Source: Rebecca billardiae RCC1528 (Eukaryota > Haptophyta). Taken from it: a DNA stretch of 64,000 bases. Shown piece by piece: positions 31,320-42,689 of this stretch (the first letter of the stretch is position 1; every line of letters begins with the position of its first letter). The stretch is taken from contig OZ251222.1 of the NCBI GenBank assembly GCA_965240325.2, positions 2,232,001-2,296,000 on the forward strand. The letters run 5' to 3'. The notes below the pieces were generated by a model. It saw only the letters and a program-made list of their open reading frames with translations, was not told where the DNA came from and did no database searches. A program made the position numbers and the translations under genes.

Positions 31320-32111
31320 ATGGAGTTCACGGACGGCGATGACGACGACGAGTACTGCGAGTACTGCGAGGGCTGTGGGTGCGAGGAGTGCGACGAGGAC
31401 TTCGAGCTGGAAGAAGAGGAGATTGTGCAGTGCCATGGAATAACGCAGCGTGGCGCGCGCTGCCAGATCACAAGCCTGAGTGTCGATGCCGCGGTTGATC
31501 GGATTGCCAAAGCTGCCGAGCCACTCACCTACGGCTCGCGCTATTGTACGTTCCACACCGACCAGGAGGGCGATGACGCGTCCTGCGAGTGCTACGAATG
31601 CAACGATGATGGCTGCCCCGAGTGCTGCCCGGCTTGTTGGGGGAAAGGCTGCGAAGCATGCCTCCGCGACATGGCGGGCGGTGTCCCAGGAGCACCACGA
31701 ACAGAGGCTGACCAAGAGGACGACGAGGTCGCGTTTGTTGGGTCCCGAACCCGCGACGAACGTGACGCCGAAGCACGCGTGCACGCCATAGACGTCGAGG
31801 CTGCGTGCGACCAGATGGGGCAGCACACTACGGTCGACACGTCTGCCGCCCACCCAGAACTCGCGCTCACCGTGGCCGCCAGTGCTTCACGCAAGCCCAC
31901 CGGGACCCGACGGTCAACGCGGAGTACCGTGGTCAAAGACGAGCCGACAGAGCCCGCGCCTTCGGCCAATAGCGACGACAAGCAGCCTTCCCAGCCACAC
32001 ATGGCTGGAGCCAAGCGCCCCCGCCCCGCATCCAATCGCGCCGCAGTCGAGCCCCACACTGCTTTGACAAGGCTGCGCTCCAAGCCGGGTCCCAGGCAGC
32101 AGGATGCGTAG
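31320..32111 (+). CDS. Cys-rich acidic hypothetical protein with CHGIT/YCTFH zinc-binding-like motif
   Basis: Protein of 263 aa. The N-terminus is very acidic and Cys-rich (CEYCEGCGCEECDED). It is followed by QCHGITQRGARCQITS and GSRYCTFH, a C-x-G-x-T-x(2)-G-x(2)-C ... YC-x(2)-H pattern found as a small zinc-binding module in various eukaryotic and viral proteins. A second Cys cluster (CECYECNDDGCPECCPACWG) follows. The C-terminal half is disordered, Thr/Ser/Pro-rich and basic, with a KRPRP nuclear-signal-like stretch. Function is unknown; nucleic-acid or chromatin association is a guess. The start is 162 bp from the divergent Sel1-MYND gene, so a shared promoter is likely. Confidence 0.75.
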   Translation: MEFTDGDDDDEYCEYCEGCGCEECDEDFELEEEEIVQCHGITQRGARCQITSLSVDAAVDRIAKAAEPLTYGSRYCTFHTDQEGDDASCECYECNDDGCPECCPACWGKGCEACLRDMAGGVPGAPRTEADQEDDEVAFVGSRTRDERDAEARVHAIDVEAACDQMGQHTTVDTSAAHPELALTVAASASRKPTGTRRSTRSTVVKDEPTEPAPSANSDDKQPSQPHMAGAKRPRPASNRAAVEPHTALTRLRSKPGPRQQDA

Positions 32112-32791
32112 TCGTGGCGCAGTCAACTGTGAGTGCCGTGGCAAGGATCATCCCGCCGACATTCTCCTGTCCCCACCGGGCAGTGCCGAGCTCGTTATCT
32201 CACACGTAAAGGCCATCGGCGCTCGATCTGCGCAGCCTCGGCGACCTCGCCATCTCTTTGATGTAGGCACGTGTGCTGCGCTCCGAACCGCGTGACAGCC
32301 GCGCTCACTAACGGAGGCGGACAGGGCTCTCAGCGCAGTGCGACTCAGTAGTCAGTGTGGACTCGAGAGTCTGACTCCTCGCGCTAGTGTCAGTGACAGT
32401 GTCAGTGTGATTGTGGCGCGCCAGTAGTACTCAGGCTCACTCAGGGGGCCGCAATCCGCCGCGGAGCCGCGTTGGCGCGTGACGTTAGCGCTCGCCTCCC
32501 GCTCCAGATCGTGCACCATGGCACGTGTGCTATCTGCTTCGGTGCGTAGTCATATTACGTGCGGTGATGCAGCTCACACACAAGGTTGCCGAATGCCGTG
32601 GGACTTGGTGAGCAGTGCCCAGCGCTGGCGGGTGAGTGGGCACCCATGATGAGTGCTTTGTTCCAACCGGACTCGCCAGTAGAAAGTCCGGCCAGCCAAT
32701 CAAATGACCGGTGGCGCCGGGGCCACCGGTCGCTTTGCCCCTCGCCTTGCGCGGGCCCTCGCGCCTGGTGTGCAGGCCCCGCGCGGCGAGC
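32112..32791. other. intergenic region upstream of the C2CD3-like gene
   Basis: No gene recognised. It has a stretch of repeated CAGTGACAGTGTCAGTGTG-like words near 32385-32410, and GC-rich sequence from 32700 that is open in the C2CD3 frame but lacks an ATG. Confidence 0.5.
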
Positions 32792-35700
32792 ATGTTCGAG
32801 CCGGTCTCGTTGCCTCCGCACGTGGAGGGCGAGGTGCACGGCGAGGTGCGCCTGCGCATCGACCAGATCCGATGGCGCGCGGCCGCGCCGAAGTCGATGC
32901 ACGCGCGCGTGAAGTGGTGGGGCGAGCGCGGCTCGGGCTCGCTCTTCCGGCCGCGCGTGCTTCCCTTCGAGGAGTCGGCGACGGAGGCGGAGCCCGGGCC
33001 CGATGGTGGCCTCACGCTCGTGGGCTATCCGTACAGGTGCGACACGCGCACGCTGCTGCGCTACTTCGACGACATGCGCATGCTCGTGATCGACGTGACC
33101 GACGGGCTGACGCATCGCGTTCTCGGCAACGCTTTTCTGCATCTCGGCCTCGTCGACAGCGAGCACAGCTACACGGGGAAGCTCGTGATCTACGACGAGG
33201 AGGAGCAGGAGCTTGGCGAGCTGCGAGCCAGCCTCGAGGTCCACGAGGGCGCCTCTGCGCACCTCCGGCCACCGACGCCACGTCAGCAGAGCACCGGTAC
33301 CAAAGTGCCGCAGCACCACCGCAGCCCGCGCGCCGCGGCTGACATGCTGGCGGCGTTCAGCGATGAAGACGAGGACGAGCCGCTCCGAGGCTCGCCCGCG
33401 CGCACGAGCGCGCACGTGGACTACGCCCACCACGCGCTGCTCGACGCCGCTCGCCCCGCCGAGGGCGACTTCGCCTCCGGGCGCGCGCGGGTGGCGGGCG
33501 CAGTCGAGGAGGCGAGCAAGGATCGCCAAGCTGCGCCCGAGCTCGCCGCGGCTCGGGCGGCCGTCACGCGTCGGAGCTTCGGCGGCGTGGACCCCGCGGA
33601 CATGCGCGCGTCGGTGCGCGCCCGCGCGGAGCCCGGCCGCCGACCAGAGCGCGCGTCATCCGCCGGCACTCGCTCGCGCCGTCGCTCGCCGCCCCCGGGT
33701 GCGCACGCCGAGGCCGCGGCCGCAGCCGAGGTGCCCGCTCAGGTGGGCGCGCTGCTGAGCCGGGCGCAGGAGCTCCGCGCGCGCATGGAAGGCGTGCTGC
33801 ACACGTCGCGCTCGGGCGCACCGCCCGCCGCGCTCGCGCACGCGGCATCTACGCTCGGTGAGGGCGCGTCTGACCTCGCGCCGCGCGCGGCGGCGGCGGC
33901 GGCGGCGGCGCGCGCCGAGGTGAGCGCGACGCGCGCCGAGCGTGCGCGTGTCGGGCAGCACGCGCACGCGACGCACGGCGCGGTGCCGGCGGGCCTGACG
34001 TCCGCGGCGCTCCTGGCAGACGCGCACGTCGAGGCGTACCTCCACCAACGCGGAGACGACGGCCCCGCGCCGCTGCGCCCCTGGCTCTCCGCAGCGGCCG
34101 ACGAGACCGGAGCCTCAGACAGCGGACGGCCCTTTGGCGGCGCGGCGGCGCGCGCGGCCGTGCCCACGCCGCCGCTGCTGCTCGAGCTGCGGCTGATGGC
34201 GGCGCGCGTGCGCGCCGAGCGGGGAGCACACGACGGTGCACCCGGGCTCGCGCCCGCCTCGCCGACGGCCCTCTTTGTCTGCTGTCGCGGGTCCGCGCTG
34301 AGCGGCGCCGGCGGGGAACCCCTCTGGCCGAGCGCAGCCGCGACCACGGCCCAGGGCTCGGCGCGGGCCGAGGCGGGCCATGGCGCGCAGGCGCAGCTGA
34401 GCATGGTCTTCCGATCGGGCGTGGCTCGCGTGGGCGCGGAGCCCGCGGCGCGCGTGCCCTTCACCGAGCACAGCCGCGTCCGCTGGCAGGGTCTGCCGGC
34501 GGAGGCGGCTGCCCACGCGCTCGCACACGCCGAGCGCGCCGCTCTGGGCACGGACGGCGCTCGGCCGTACGCGGCGGCCATGCGCGCGCACGGAGCGGCG
34601 GAGGTGGTGTCGGGCGTGCTGCACACGACCGTCGCGTGCGAGCTCTGGGTCCAGCGTGCGCCGCCGCCCGCCGGCGCGCGCGCGAGCGCCGAGCACTTCC
34701 TCGTCCCGGACTCCGGCGATGAGATGGCCGGACTTGTGAGCCTGACGCCGCGGCTGCCGTGGCCGGGCGCGGTCGCCAGCCTGGCGTGGGCCGGGGCCTC
34801 CGAGCCGCCGATTGTGCTCGCACGCGGGGCGTACGACGCGATTGAGCCGCTGAGCGGCGAGACGCGCGGCTCGGTCGAGCTCGAGCTGCGCATCGGCACC
34901 GCCGCCCAGCTCGATGCCTCTGAGCGGGAGCCCCGGGCGGCCGAGCCCATGCCTGCCGCCGCACCCACTGACCGTGCGGACGCACCCGCGGCCGCGGAAT
35001 TGGCCGGCGGCGCGCGCTCGGCGTCGGCCGGTGCCGCGAGCGATGGCGGTCGCGCGGCGCTCGAGGACGCCTCGGGCGCACGCGCTGGGGCAGGCGTGGG
35101 CGGCCCATCCGCGCACGAGCCCACACCAAGCGCGGAGCTCGCCCCCGCCGCCGCCGCCGCCGCGACCTCCTCTTCGGCCGCAGCCGCGGCGGCGGCGCCC
35201 GCGGGCGCGCACTCTCAGCATCATCAGCTGGTGCGCGTGCGGAGGTCGGCGCTGCGCGAAGTCTCAAGGCCGGTCTCCTCCGCCGGCGGCGCGGCCGGCG
35301 GCGCGGCGGCGCGCGCGCGCTCGATGCCCGCCTCGCCCGCCGCGCCCGCGCCCAAGCCGGCGGCGCCCGCCGGGACGGCGGCGGCGGCGGCGTCGCCGCC
35401 ACCCTCTCGGCTGCCGGTACGGCCGTCGAGCGCCGTCCGGCAGCGAGTGTGCAACGCACGCAGCGCGAGCAGCGCGAATCGCGCGGCCGCGGCGCAGAGC
35501 GCGGGCAGCCCGAGCGCGCGCGATGGGCGCGGCTCGTGCTCGCCGGGCGCGCCTCCGTCACCAAGCTCAAGCACCCGCAGCGCGCGCCGCCCAGCCGCCG
35601 GCGCGTCGAAGGAGCGCCGGGGCGCACGCGGCTGGGAGGCGCCGGCCGCGCTCGCCGCGGGTGCGCACGTTGTCAGCGCCACCGCGCTCACGCCGCCGTC

Positions 35701-38107
35701 AGCGGTGGGTGTGTCGCCGACGCGCACGTCCGCGGCGGCGGGCTCGGCCGGGCCAGAGCGCGCGCCAACGCCGCCAAGCACTCCGCGCTCGCACGCGCCG
35801 CCGGCCGCCGCGGGCGCACTGCGACCTCGCGCGCTGCTGCCGCAGGCGCCGGCGGCGGAGCCGCCGGCGCCGTCCACGGCCGCGAGTGTGATCGCAGCTC
35901 ACTCGCCCGCGCGCCCGCACCCGGCCTCGCGCGTGTTCGACGGCGCGAGTGCCGGCCGCGCGAGCCCCGCCGCGCGCGCTGCAGCTGACGACGTGTCAGC
36001 AGAGACCCTTGCCGTCCGCGTCGTCGGCGCGGCCAACCTGCGCCTTCCAGACAGCCGAGTGCCACTGCCGCGGCCCTCGTCCGCGCCTCCGGGCGAGCGT
36101 GCGGATGGCCAAGCGGCGGCGCGCGCTGAGCGCGCGGCGTGGGATCTGCACGCGGAGGGTGGCGGCGCGGCCGGCGGTGGGCCAGGCGCATCCCTGCCGC
36201 GCGCCTCCGTGAGCGTACACGTTGTGGGCGCGCAGTACGCCGCGCTCGGGCTCAGCGGCGGCGCGGCGGCGCTCGCGCCGCCACTCGCCGCGGGCAGCAG
36301 CTCGGCAAGCCCATCGACGGGACACGGCGGCGGCGCGATCGCGGGCCTGCCCTCGCCGTGCGTGCGCACGCGCGTCGCGCCGCCCGGCCGTGCGCCGCGC
36401 TGGGATGAGGACGGCGTGTGCGCCCTGAGCGCGCCCGACCTCGGCCGCCCCCTCGTGTGGGCGACCATGCAGCTGCACGCACTTGTGTGGCACCAGCCAG
36501 ACCCAGCGGCCGCGGCCGCCGAGAGCGCGCTGATCGGCTGGTGCACGATCGAGCTCGCCGCCCTCGGCGTCGGTCTGCGCGCGCTGGACGGCTGGTGTGC
36601 GCTGCGCGTGCCGCCGTCGGCGCTCGCGCCAAGCGCGCCGTGTGCCGCCTGCCGCCTGCGCCGCCCGTGCGCGCGCAGCCCGCCTCCCCGGCCCGGCCGC
36701 GCCTCGCGCATGTGCGAACGTCCGCGGCGCTTGCACGAGCTGACGCGCACGCGCACGCGGCGGCGCGCGCTCGGACGCGCCTTCCGCCACCGCGCGCGCC
36801 GCCGCGCGGCAGGTACCACGTCCTCGACGCGAGCGGGCAGGCGTGCGGCCAGCTGCGCGTGTGCGTCGAGCGCCAGGGTGCGCGCCGCGTGCGCGGCGGC
36901 GCCGTCAAGCCCGCCCGCGCGCCGGCGGCCCGCCGCTCGCGCCTGATCCCCACTACCCCCACGGCTCACGCTGCCCCGCATCCGTCGCGCCCGCGCCCGG
37001 GCCCGCGCCCGCGCCGCCCTGCCGCGCACCGCGCGGCACCGCTGGCGCGCAGGTCCGGTTTTGGTGCCGCGGGCCGCACTGCACCGGAGCAGTGCTGAGT
37101 GGCAGCTGGGAGCTGCTCGGCGCGCGGCCCTCAGCGGCCGGCCGAGCATTGACGGCTCCGAGCCGGAGCTGAGCACTCCGCAGAGGCCCGCGCACGCACG
37201 GCCACGAGATGCAATCTCGACGCACTCTCCGGGAGGTTCAGTCGCCGCCGGCTCTCGCACGGGCAGCCGCATGCCGGTCGACGTCGTCGCCGCGCGCGCG
37301 AGTCACGAGGACCCACCCTCGCATCTCACTCGGGCGGCCACAGGCGCCGACGGCCCCGTCGCAGAGCCGTCGACGAGCGCACCCGCTCTCACTCGCGCGA
37401 GCGCGCACTCGCCCGCCCGGGGCGGCGCCGCCAGCGTGGGCGGGAGCAGCCGCGGCAGTCAAGACTCCGCGGAGCTGCTCACCGTCCTCCGCTCGCAGAT
37501 CGGTGAGCTGACGGACATGCACGCGCGGCTGCAGGCACGGCTCGCGAGGGCTGCCGACGACGACGCGGATGAGAGTGCGCGCGACAGCGGGCTCAAGCCT
37601 GATGCGCTCGGCACTGGCGAGTCGGACGCGGCGCGCGCGGCGCGCTATGCCCGCCCCGGCGTGCCCGCAGCCGTGGTCAACGCGCTGGCCGACGAGTACG
37701 TGCACGCAGTCGAGGCCATCTCCGGCGCTCGCAAGCCTTTCCCGCTCCTGCCGGAGAGCGCCGACCCTGCGCGCGATGCGACGCTCGACGAGCGGGGCCA
37801 TAGCACTGGGTCAGATGGCCGCGCGCGCCCGAGTCTGCAGCGCATCGAGCGCATCTTGCACGCGCGCTCGCTCTGGGACGACGACGACGGCAGCGAGGAC
37901 GACGAGGGCGTCCCATCGCCTGAGCTCCCGAGGCTGGCGTTGGGCGGTCGGACAGCAGCACCGTCGGCGCACAGCAGCGCTGTGGTTCCCTTGCCTGGCA
38001 CACCTGCGCCTGCTGCGGATGCAGACACAGTGCAGCCTGATGCGGCCGTGACGACGAACGGATCAGCGCGGATCGATGCCCTTGCCACCAGCGCCGCCGT
38101 GGGCTGA
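32792..38107 (+). CDS. C2CD3-like centriolar C2-domain protein (three exons)
   Basis: Exons 32792-36594, 36813-36877 and 37053-38107 give 1640 aa. The N-terminus SLPPHVEGEVHGEVRLRI with ARVKWWGERGSGSLFRPR matches the N-terminal C2-like region of C2CD3, a centriole distal-end protein needed for appendages and ciliogenesis. A long Ala/Pro/Ser-rich disordered middle contains further C2-like segments (FSARAE-type spacers; SVHVVGAQYAAL near 36210). Intron 1 (36595-36812, 218 nt) splits a C2 strand: joining restores LDGWYHVLDASGQACGQLRV, the expected C2 end. Intron 2 (36878-37052, 175 nt) starts GTGCGCGCC, ends GGCGCGCAG and restores frame to the last exon, which has a short coiled coil (LLTVLRSQIGELTDMHARLQ). 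The first junction is strongly supported; the second is frame-based. ATG 32792 is first; the upstream frame needs GTG. It implies a flagellated cell stage. Confidence 0.83.
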
Positions 38108-38415
38108 CTGAGCGGAACTGGATGCCGCTGCGACTCGCCGCGAGACTGGCCAGAGAGCACGGGCCACGGGCACGGCTACTGTTACTGTACTGTCACTCAC
38201 TCAGTTACTGACAGTACTGTGAGTACTGACACATATATATATACACACACACACTACATGTATGTAGTGTATGAGTAACGACTATATATATATGTATTTC
38301 ACAGTCGTCATCTTGCTGTAGCAGCAGACGACGACTACGACACCGCCTCGTGCCTGTGTCGTCGCACTGCCCGTGACGATATGATCCAGCAGAGGCGACG
38401 GGCAGCGGCTGCAGC
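38108..38415. other. convergent spacer with TA/CA microsatellites
   Basis: 3' flanks of two convergent genes, with TA and CA runs near 38231-38255 and a TA run near 38284-38294. No gene is seen. Confidence 0.6.
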
Positions 38416-40257
38416 TCACTGAGAGGCCGAGCGCCGCATGTCGACGACGACGGGCTGCTCACCAGCCTCGAACGAGTCCAGGACCTGCGACGGCCCAGTC
38501 ACCCGGATACCTTCGCTGTGTACGCCTTCGTACGCAAAGCCGAGCCGGCCGTCGATGCCACCCGCGAGGAGCGCAGCGCTGTGATCGTCATCGCCCTCAC
38601 CAATCGTGTAGCCCTGCCGTGCGAGCGCGAGCCGTGCCGTTTGGATGCTCAGCCGGAATTTAATCCAGAGAACAGCTCTGTAAACGCCGACGACGCACGC
38701 AAAGACGCCGAGGAGCAGCGAGAGCGTCGCGCCGAGCCCGATCCACAGGGGCCACTCGGCCTGCAGCGGTGCGTACTCGCGCGAGCAATCCGGACCGAGG
38801 AAGTTCGCCTCGCAGAAGCACGAGCCGTTCACACACACGCCGTGCACGCATCGCACCTCTGCGCACGCATCCCAGGGTTGGATCAGCCAGGCGGTCTCGC
38901 CCGCGGCGGCGACGAGGCTGGCGCCGACGGCAAGCACGAGCGGGCGTGAGCCGTTGTGAGCGTGCATCCACTCGCGCGTGCACGGGCCCTCTAGCAGGAG
39001 CGAGTCGAGCTGGCGCGGCGCGCGCACCGCCGCGCCGCCCACTGCGAGCGTCGGCAGCGTCTCCACGCGCGCTAGTGCGTGGCTCCAGCACCCGCCGCTC
39101 AGCTCGGCGACGCCGACGACGACGTGGAGCATGCCGCTCGGCGAGAGCAGGGGCTGCTGCATCGGAAGCACAAGCGAGCAGCCGAGTACGTAGCACTCGG
39201 AGGCCCGCACGGGTGCGCGCAGCTCGAGCTCCCACAGCACGTGCCCGTCTGGCGTGAGCGCAAGCACCACAGGCTGCGCCTGTCCGGCCGAACGTGCGCA
39301 CACGACGTACAGCCGCCCCGTGAAGGAGGCGACGGGGGTGGTGCACAGCGTCACGCCGGGCAGGACGGCCGACCAGACGACGGCGCCCGTCTCGGCGTCG
39401 AGTGTGGTGACCGTCGCGTTGCCCGCAAGCCCTGGACGCGGGACGTGCGGGCCCTCGAGCACGTGCACGCGCGCGCGCCCTGCGCGGTCAACCGGCCCGG
39501 CCACGGCGTGAGCTGGCAGCAGGCGCCAGCCCTCGGCACGGCACGTGGCTGAGGCCGGGCCGCTGGCCAGCCGGTGCACCCACAGCGCGCGGCGCGTGCG
39601 CAGGCTCAGTGCCCGCACCGCGCGGCCGATGACGCACGGGCCGCGCCCGTCGTCGCTCGCGTTCAGCTGCATGACGGACGAGAGCAGCAGCGTCCCGTTG
39701 GCACGCGGCACCAGCGCCGGTCGCCAAACAGCGCGCCAGCGACCCTCGTCGGAGGGGCGCCAGCTCCAGTCGACGGACCCATCCGCGGCTCGCACGAAGT
39801 GCACAGCGCCGCCGTCTGTGCCCGCGTACACTCCGGAACCATCGAGCGGGTCAGCGACCGGCGCCAGGAGCGCGTTGTTCCCAACGGGCACACTCACGTT
39901 CCACATGAGCGTGTATGGGAGGCTCGGCACCACGGCGAGGAGCCTCCCCAGCGCGCGCGGCGAGGTCATGTACGCCAGTGCGGGCTGGCCTGGGCTCGCA
40001 GGGGCGTATGACACACCAGGCTCCGCCGCGCACAGCCCTGGCTCGCTGGCGATTCCGGAGTCAAGCGCGCGCGAGATGGAGAGCTCCCTCGACCACTTGT
40101 CCACAGAGAAGGCATGCGTGGCAAGCGGGTCAGAGATGACCACAGCGGGCGTGCCTTGCCCAGCGCCCTTGATCACGTCGACAGCGTCCAGCGAGCGCCG
40201 GAGAGCCAGCACGCCCGTCACAGACAAGCGCGTGGGCGGCGACATGTCGTCCGCCAT
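38416..40257 (-). CDS. PQQ-like beta-propeller / EGF / single-pass membrane protein, possibly 5'-truncated
   Basis: 613 aa from ATG 40257 (MADDMSPPTRLSVTGVLAL). Residues about 90-420 have propeller-blade strands of the PQQ/WD type: GVYAGTDGGAVHFVRAADGS, VTTLDAETGAVVWSAVLPG, LALTPDGHVLWELEL. A six-Cys EGF-like module follows (CVHGVCVNGSCFCEANFLG), then a transmembrane segment (LWIGLGATLSLLLGVFACVV) and a short cytoplasmic tail. This is a type I topology and should need a signal peptide, but none is visible. The in-frame reading stays open upstream of the ATG (PEVASLVGLKRSSIA) until it meets the repeat block at 40325. A lost 5' exon or signal peptide is therefore suspected. Alternatively an undetected intron lies upstream. 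Function is unknown; a surface receptor or adhesion role is inferred. Confidence 0.78.
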   Translation of the reverse strand: MADDMSPPTRLSVTGVLALRRSLDAVDVIKGAGQGTPAVVISDPLATHAFSVDKWSRELSISRALDSGIASEPGLCAAEPGVSYAPASPGQPALAYMTSPRALGRLLAVVPSLPYTLMWNVSVPVGNNALLAPVADPLDGSGVYAGTDGGAVHFVRAADGSVDWSWRPSDEGRWRAVWRPALVPRANGTLLLSSVMQLNASDDGRGPCVIGRAVRALSLRTRRALWVHRLASGPASATCRAEGWRLLPAHAVAGPVDRAGRARVHVLEGPHVPRPGLAGNATVTTLDAETGAVVWSAVLPGVTLCTTPVASFTGRLYVVCARSAGQAQPVVLALTPDGHVLWELELRAPVRASECYVLGCSLVLPMQQPLLSPSGMLHVVVGVAELSGGCWSHALARVETLPTLAVGGAAVRAPRQLDSLLLEGPCTREWMHAHNGSRPLVLAVGASLVAAAGETAWLIQPWDACAEVRCVHGVCVNGSCFCEANFLGPDCSREYAPLQAEWPLWIGLGATLSLLLGVFACVVGVYRAVLWIKFRLSIQTARLALARQGYTIGEGDDDHSAALLAGGIDGRLGFAYEGVHSEGIRVTGPSQVLDSFEAGEQPVVVDMRRSASQ

Positions 40258-40348
40258 GGCAATCGAACTTCGCTTCAAACCGACGAGCGACGCGACCTCG
40301 GGACCTCGCTCGCGCGGCGAAATTATAACTCACTCGGTAGACCCACAT

Positions 40349-40469
40349 ATAACCGCGCGCGCGTCGCGCTCCTTCTGGCGATCCGGTGTTTACGATAGGC
40401 GGATGCAGGGGTTGCCTGGGGCCGCCAGTCGCCACGGGGGGGGGCAGGGCGGCGAGGCAGCGCCCGCCC
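40349..40469. repeat. module R1, copy 1 (121 bp)
   Basis: Same sequence as 41015-41135: it begins ATAACCGCGCGCGCGTCGCG, contains GGTGTTTACGATAGGCGGAT and a G-run of ten, and ends AGCGCCCGCCC. Confidence 0.9.
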
Positions 40470-40551
40470 GGCAGCACATCGCCCCCCCCGTGGACGCTGA
40501 CTCAAGCCGCACCCACCCCAGCGCGGCGATCCCACGCCAGGGAGGGCGGGC

Positions 40552-41014
40552 GGGAGGCGGAGGAGCGCCGCTGGCTGTCCGTGAGTGTGCCGGCGCCGCC
40601 GCGGCCTGCCGCCCGGGGGCCCCGGGCCCGGGCGGGGCCGCTGTGCTCAGGCGTCGGCCGGGGCAGGGTGCGCCGGGGGGCAGTCGCGGCGGAAGCGGTC
40701 GGCTGCACGACGTGGGCTGCCCTGACCGGCCCCGAAGGTGCGCCTGTCACGCCGAGGGTCGGCCCTCCTGCAGGTACGCTCACTTTCCGCTTGGTACCCG
40801 CGCCGCAAAGGCGAGCTGCTTCCGACTCACATCTCGTCACCGTGCGGTCACTCCGGCGATGCCGCTGCGAGCGCCGAGCCCGCGTCCGGCCAGGTATACG
40901 CCCACCTAGCGGGGAGGGGCACGGGCGGCGGCGGAGCAGCGACGCGGCAGTCATAACGCGATAACCGCCGCGGACTGCCAAACCCACCACTCCCGTCGCG
41001 TCGGCCATCGCCCC
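40552..41014. repeat. module R2, copy 1 (about 463 bp)
   Basis: Matches 44504-44965 almost base for base: it begins GGAGGCGGAGGAGCGCCGCT and ends GTCGCGTCGGCCATCGCCCC. Both copies give the same peptide in the open frame. Confidence 0.9.
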
Positions 41015-41135
41015 ATAACCGCGCGCGCGTCGCGCTCCTTCTGGCGATCCGGTGTTTACGATAGGCGGATGCAGGGGTTGCCTGGGGCCGCCAGTCGCCA
41101 CGGGGGGGGGCAGGGCGGCGAGGCAGCGCCCGCCC
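41015..41135. repeat. module R1, copy 2
   Basis: Directly abuts R2 copy 1; otherwise as copy 1. Confidence 0.9.
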
Positions 41136-41449
41136 AAAGAGGCGCAGCGCCAGGCGCCACGCCGGCGTGGCCGGCGTCGGCCGGCGCGGCCGAGGCCAGG
41201 CCCGGCCCCGACCCCCAGAGGCGCAGCGCCCTGCCCACCACCACGCCGCACGCCGCCGGTGTGAGGCCGCGGAGCGGCGGACTGGGTGCCCCCCCCCCCT
41301 CCCCCCCAGCGCTCAGCCCCTGCCAGAGGTCGCCGAGAGCCCGCAGCGACCGGCGGACCACAGGACCACTGGCGTAACCCGCCCGTCGTCGCGCGCCGGC
41401 ACAGGCCAGGCGAAGCGCTGCAGGTGACCCGCAGGCCACGCCGTCCACT

Positions 41450-42656
41450 TGCCCGACGAAACCGCCCAGCAGCACGCGCGCACCGCCGCCGCCGCCGCCG
41501 GCCGGCGAGAGCGCATGCGCCCGAGCCGTCGCGGAACACACCCGAGCCGACATGAGGCGCAGGTATCGACGTCGGCTTGCCGACAACGTCGTCAACCACG
41601 CGCCTGCAGACCGCACGAGCGCCCGTGAAAGCGCGCCGAAAAGGGGCGTGCGAGGTGACGCGCACGGTGCGCGAATGGTGATGGCCGTGCGGCGCACGAA
41701 TGACGATCGGTGCGCGCGCACGATGAGCGGTGCACGCGCGGGCGGATCGGAGCGCGCGCATGATAAACGGCGCATGATACTCGGCGCGCGCGCATGACGG
41801 CGCGCGCGCATGATGATCGGCGCTGGTCGGTGCGCGCGCATGATGATCGTCACGCGATGATCGGCGCGCGCGCATGACCATGCGCGCGCGTGACGAATTC
41901 GCCGCAACGGCTCGCGCGAGAGGCACAAGGCGATTGACGATGAACGCGACCACGTTCGAGCGCTCGAGCGAAGCAGGAGGTGATGAGTGAGGAAGATGGC
42001 ACAGGAATGGGAGAGGAACGCGTGGCGCGTGGCGGGAAGGGCCAGGCACGCTCGGCGTGAGGAAAGGAACGCGCGTAGAAACGGAACGGAACGGAAAGCA
42101 GCGGTTCGAGCGATAGACAGGAGGTGATTGACGACGATGAGCGCGTGCGCGCTCGAGCGACGCAGAAGGTGACGAGCGAGGAAGACCAAGGCCAGGTGAA
42201 AGCGCCGCAGGTGGCCAGCGGGCCACGTCGCTTTTCGCGCCCGAAAACGCCCAGCAGCGCGCGCGCCCCGCTGCAGTGGCAGCCGACCGGCGAGAGCTGC
42301 ATCCGCCAGAGCCGCCACGCGGCGCAGGTATCAACGCCGGCCCGCCGACAACGTCGTCCCCGACACCCCGGCCACAGACACCACGTACACCCATGTAAGC
42401 GCGCCGAAAGGTGCGCGCGAGGATGGCGCACTCGGCACCCGAATGATGATGATGGTTGCGCGGAGCACGAATGATGATCGGCGCGCGCGGGTATCAACGC
42501 CAGCCCGCCGACGACGTCGTCCCCCACGCCCCGGCCACAGACACCACGTACGCCCATGTAAGCGCGCCGAAAGGTGTGTGCGATGATGGCACGCTCGGCA
42601 CCCGGATGATGATGCGATGGTTACGCTGAGCACGAAGTGATGATCGGCGCGCGCAC
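41450..42656. repeat. degenerate ~165-bp (up to ~300-bp) repeat, three copies
   Basis: Copies at about 41551-41715, 42327-42489 and 42490-42656 share GGTATC(A/G)ACG, CCGCCGACAACGTCGTC, AAGCGCGCCGAAA and ATGATCGGCGCGCGCG. The first two also share about 100 bp upstream (around 41455-41550 and 42200-42326; CGCCCAGCAGC and CCGGCGAGAG). Confidence 0.75.
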
Positions 42657-42689
42657 ATGATGATGATCGGCGCGCGCGCATGAGAAGAC

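Noticed and set aside
40502-42394. Long minus-strand frames in the repeat block (also 45641-46774 and 47057-48160)
   Set aside because: They are created by GC-rich and tandem repeats, recur with each repeat copy and contain no recognisable domain.
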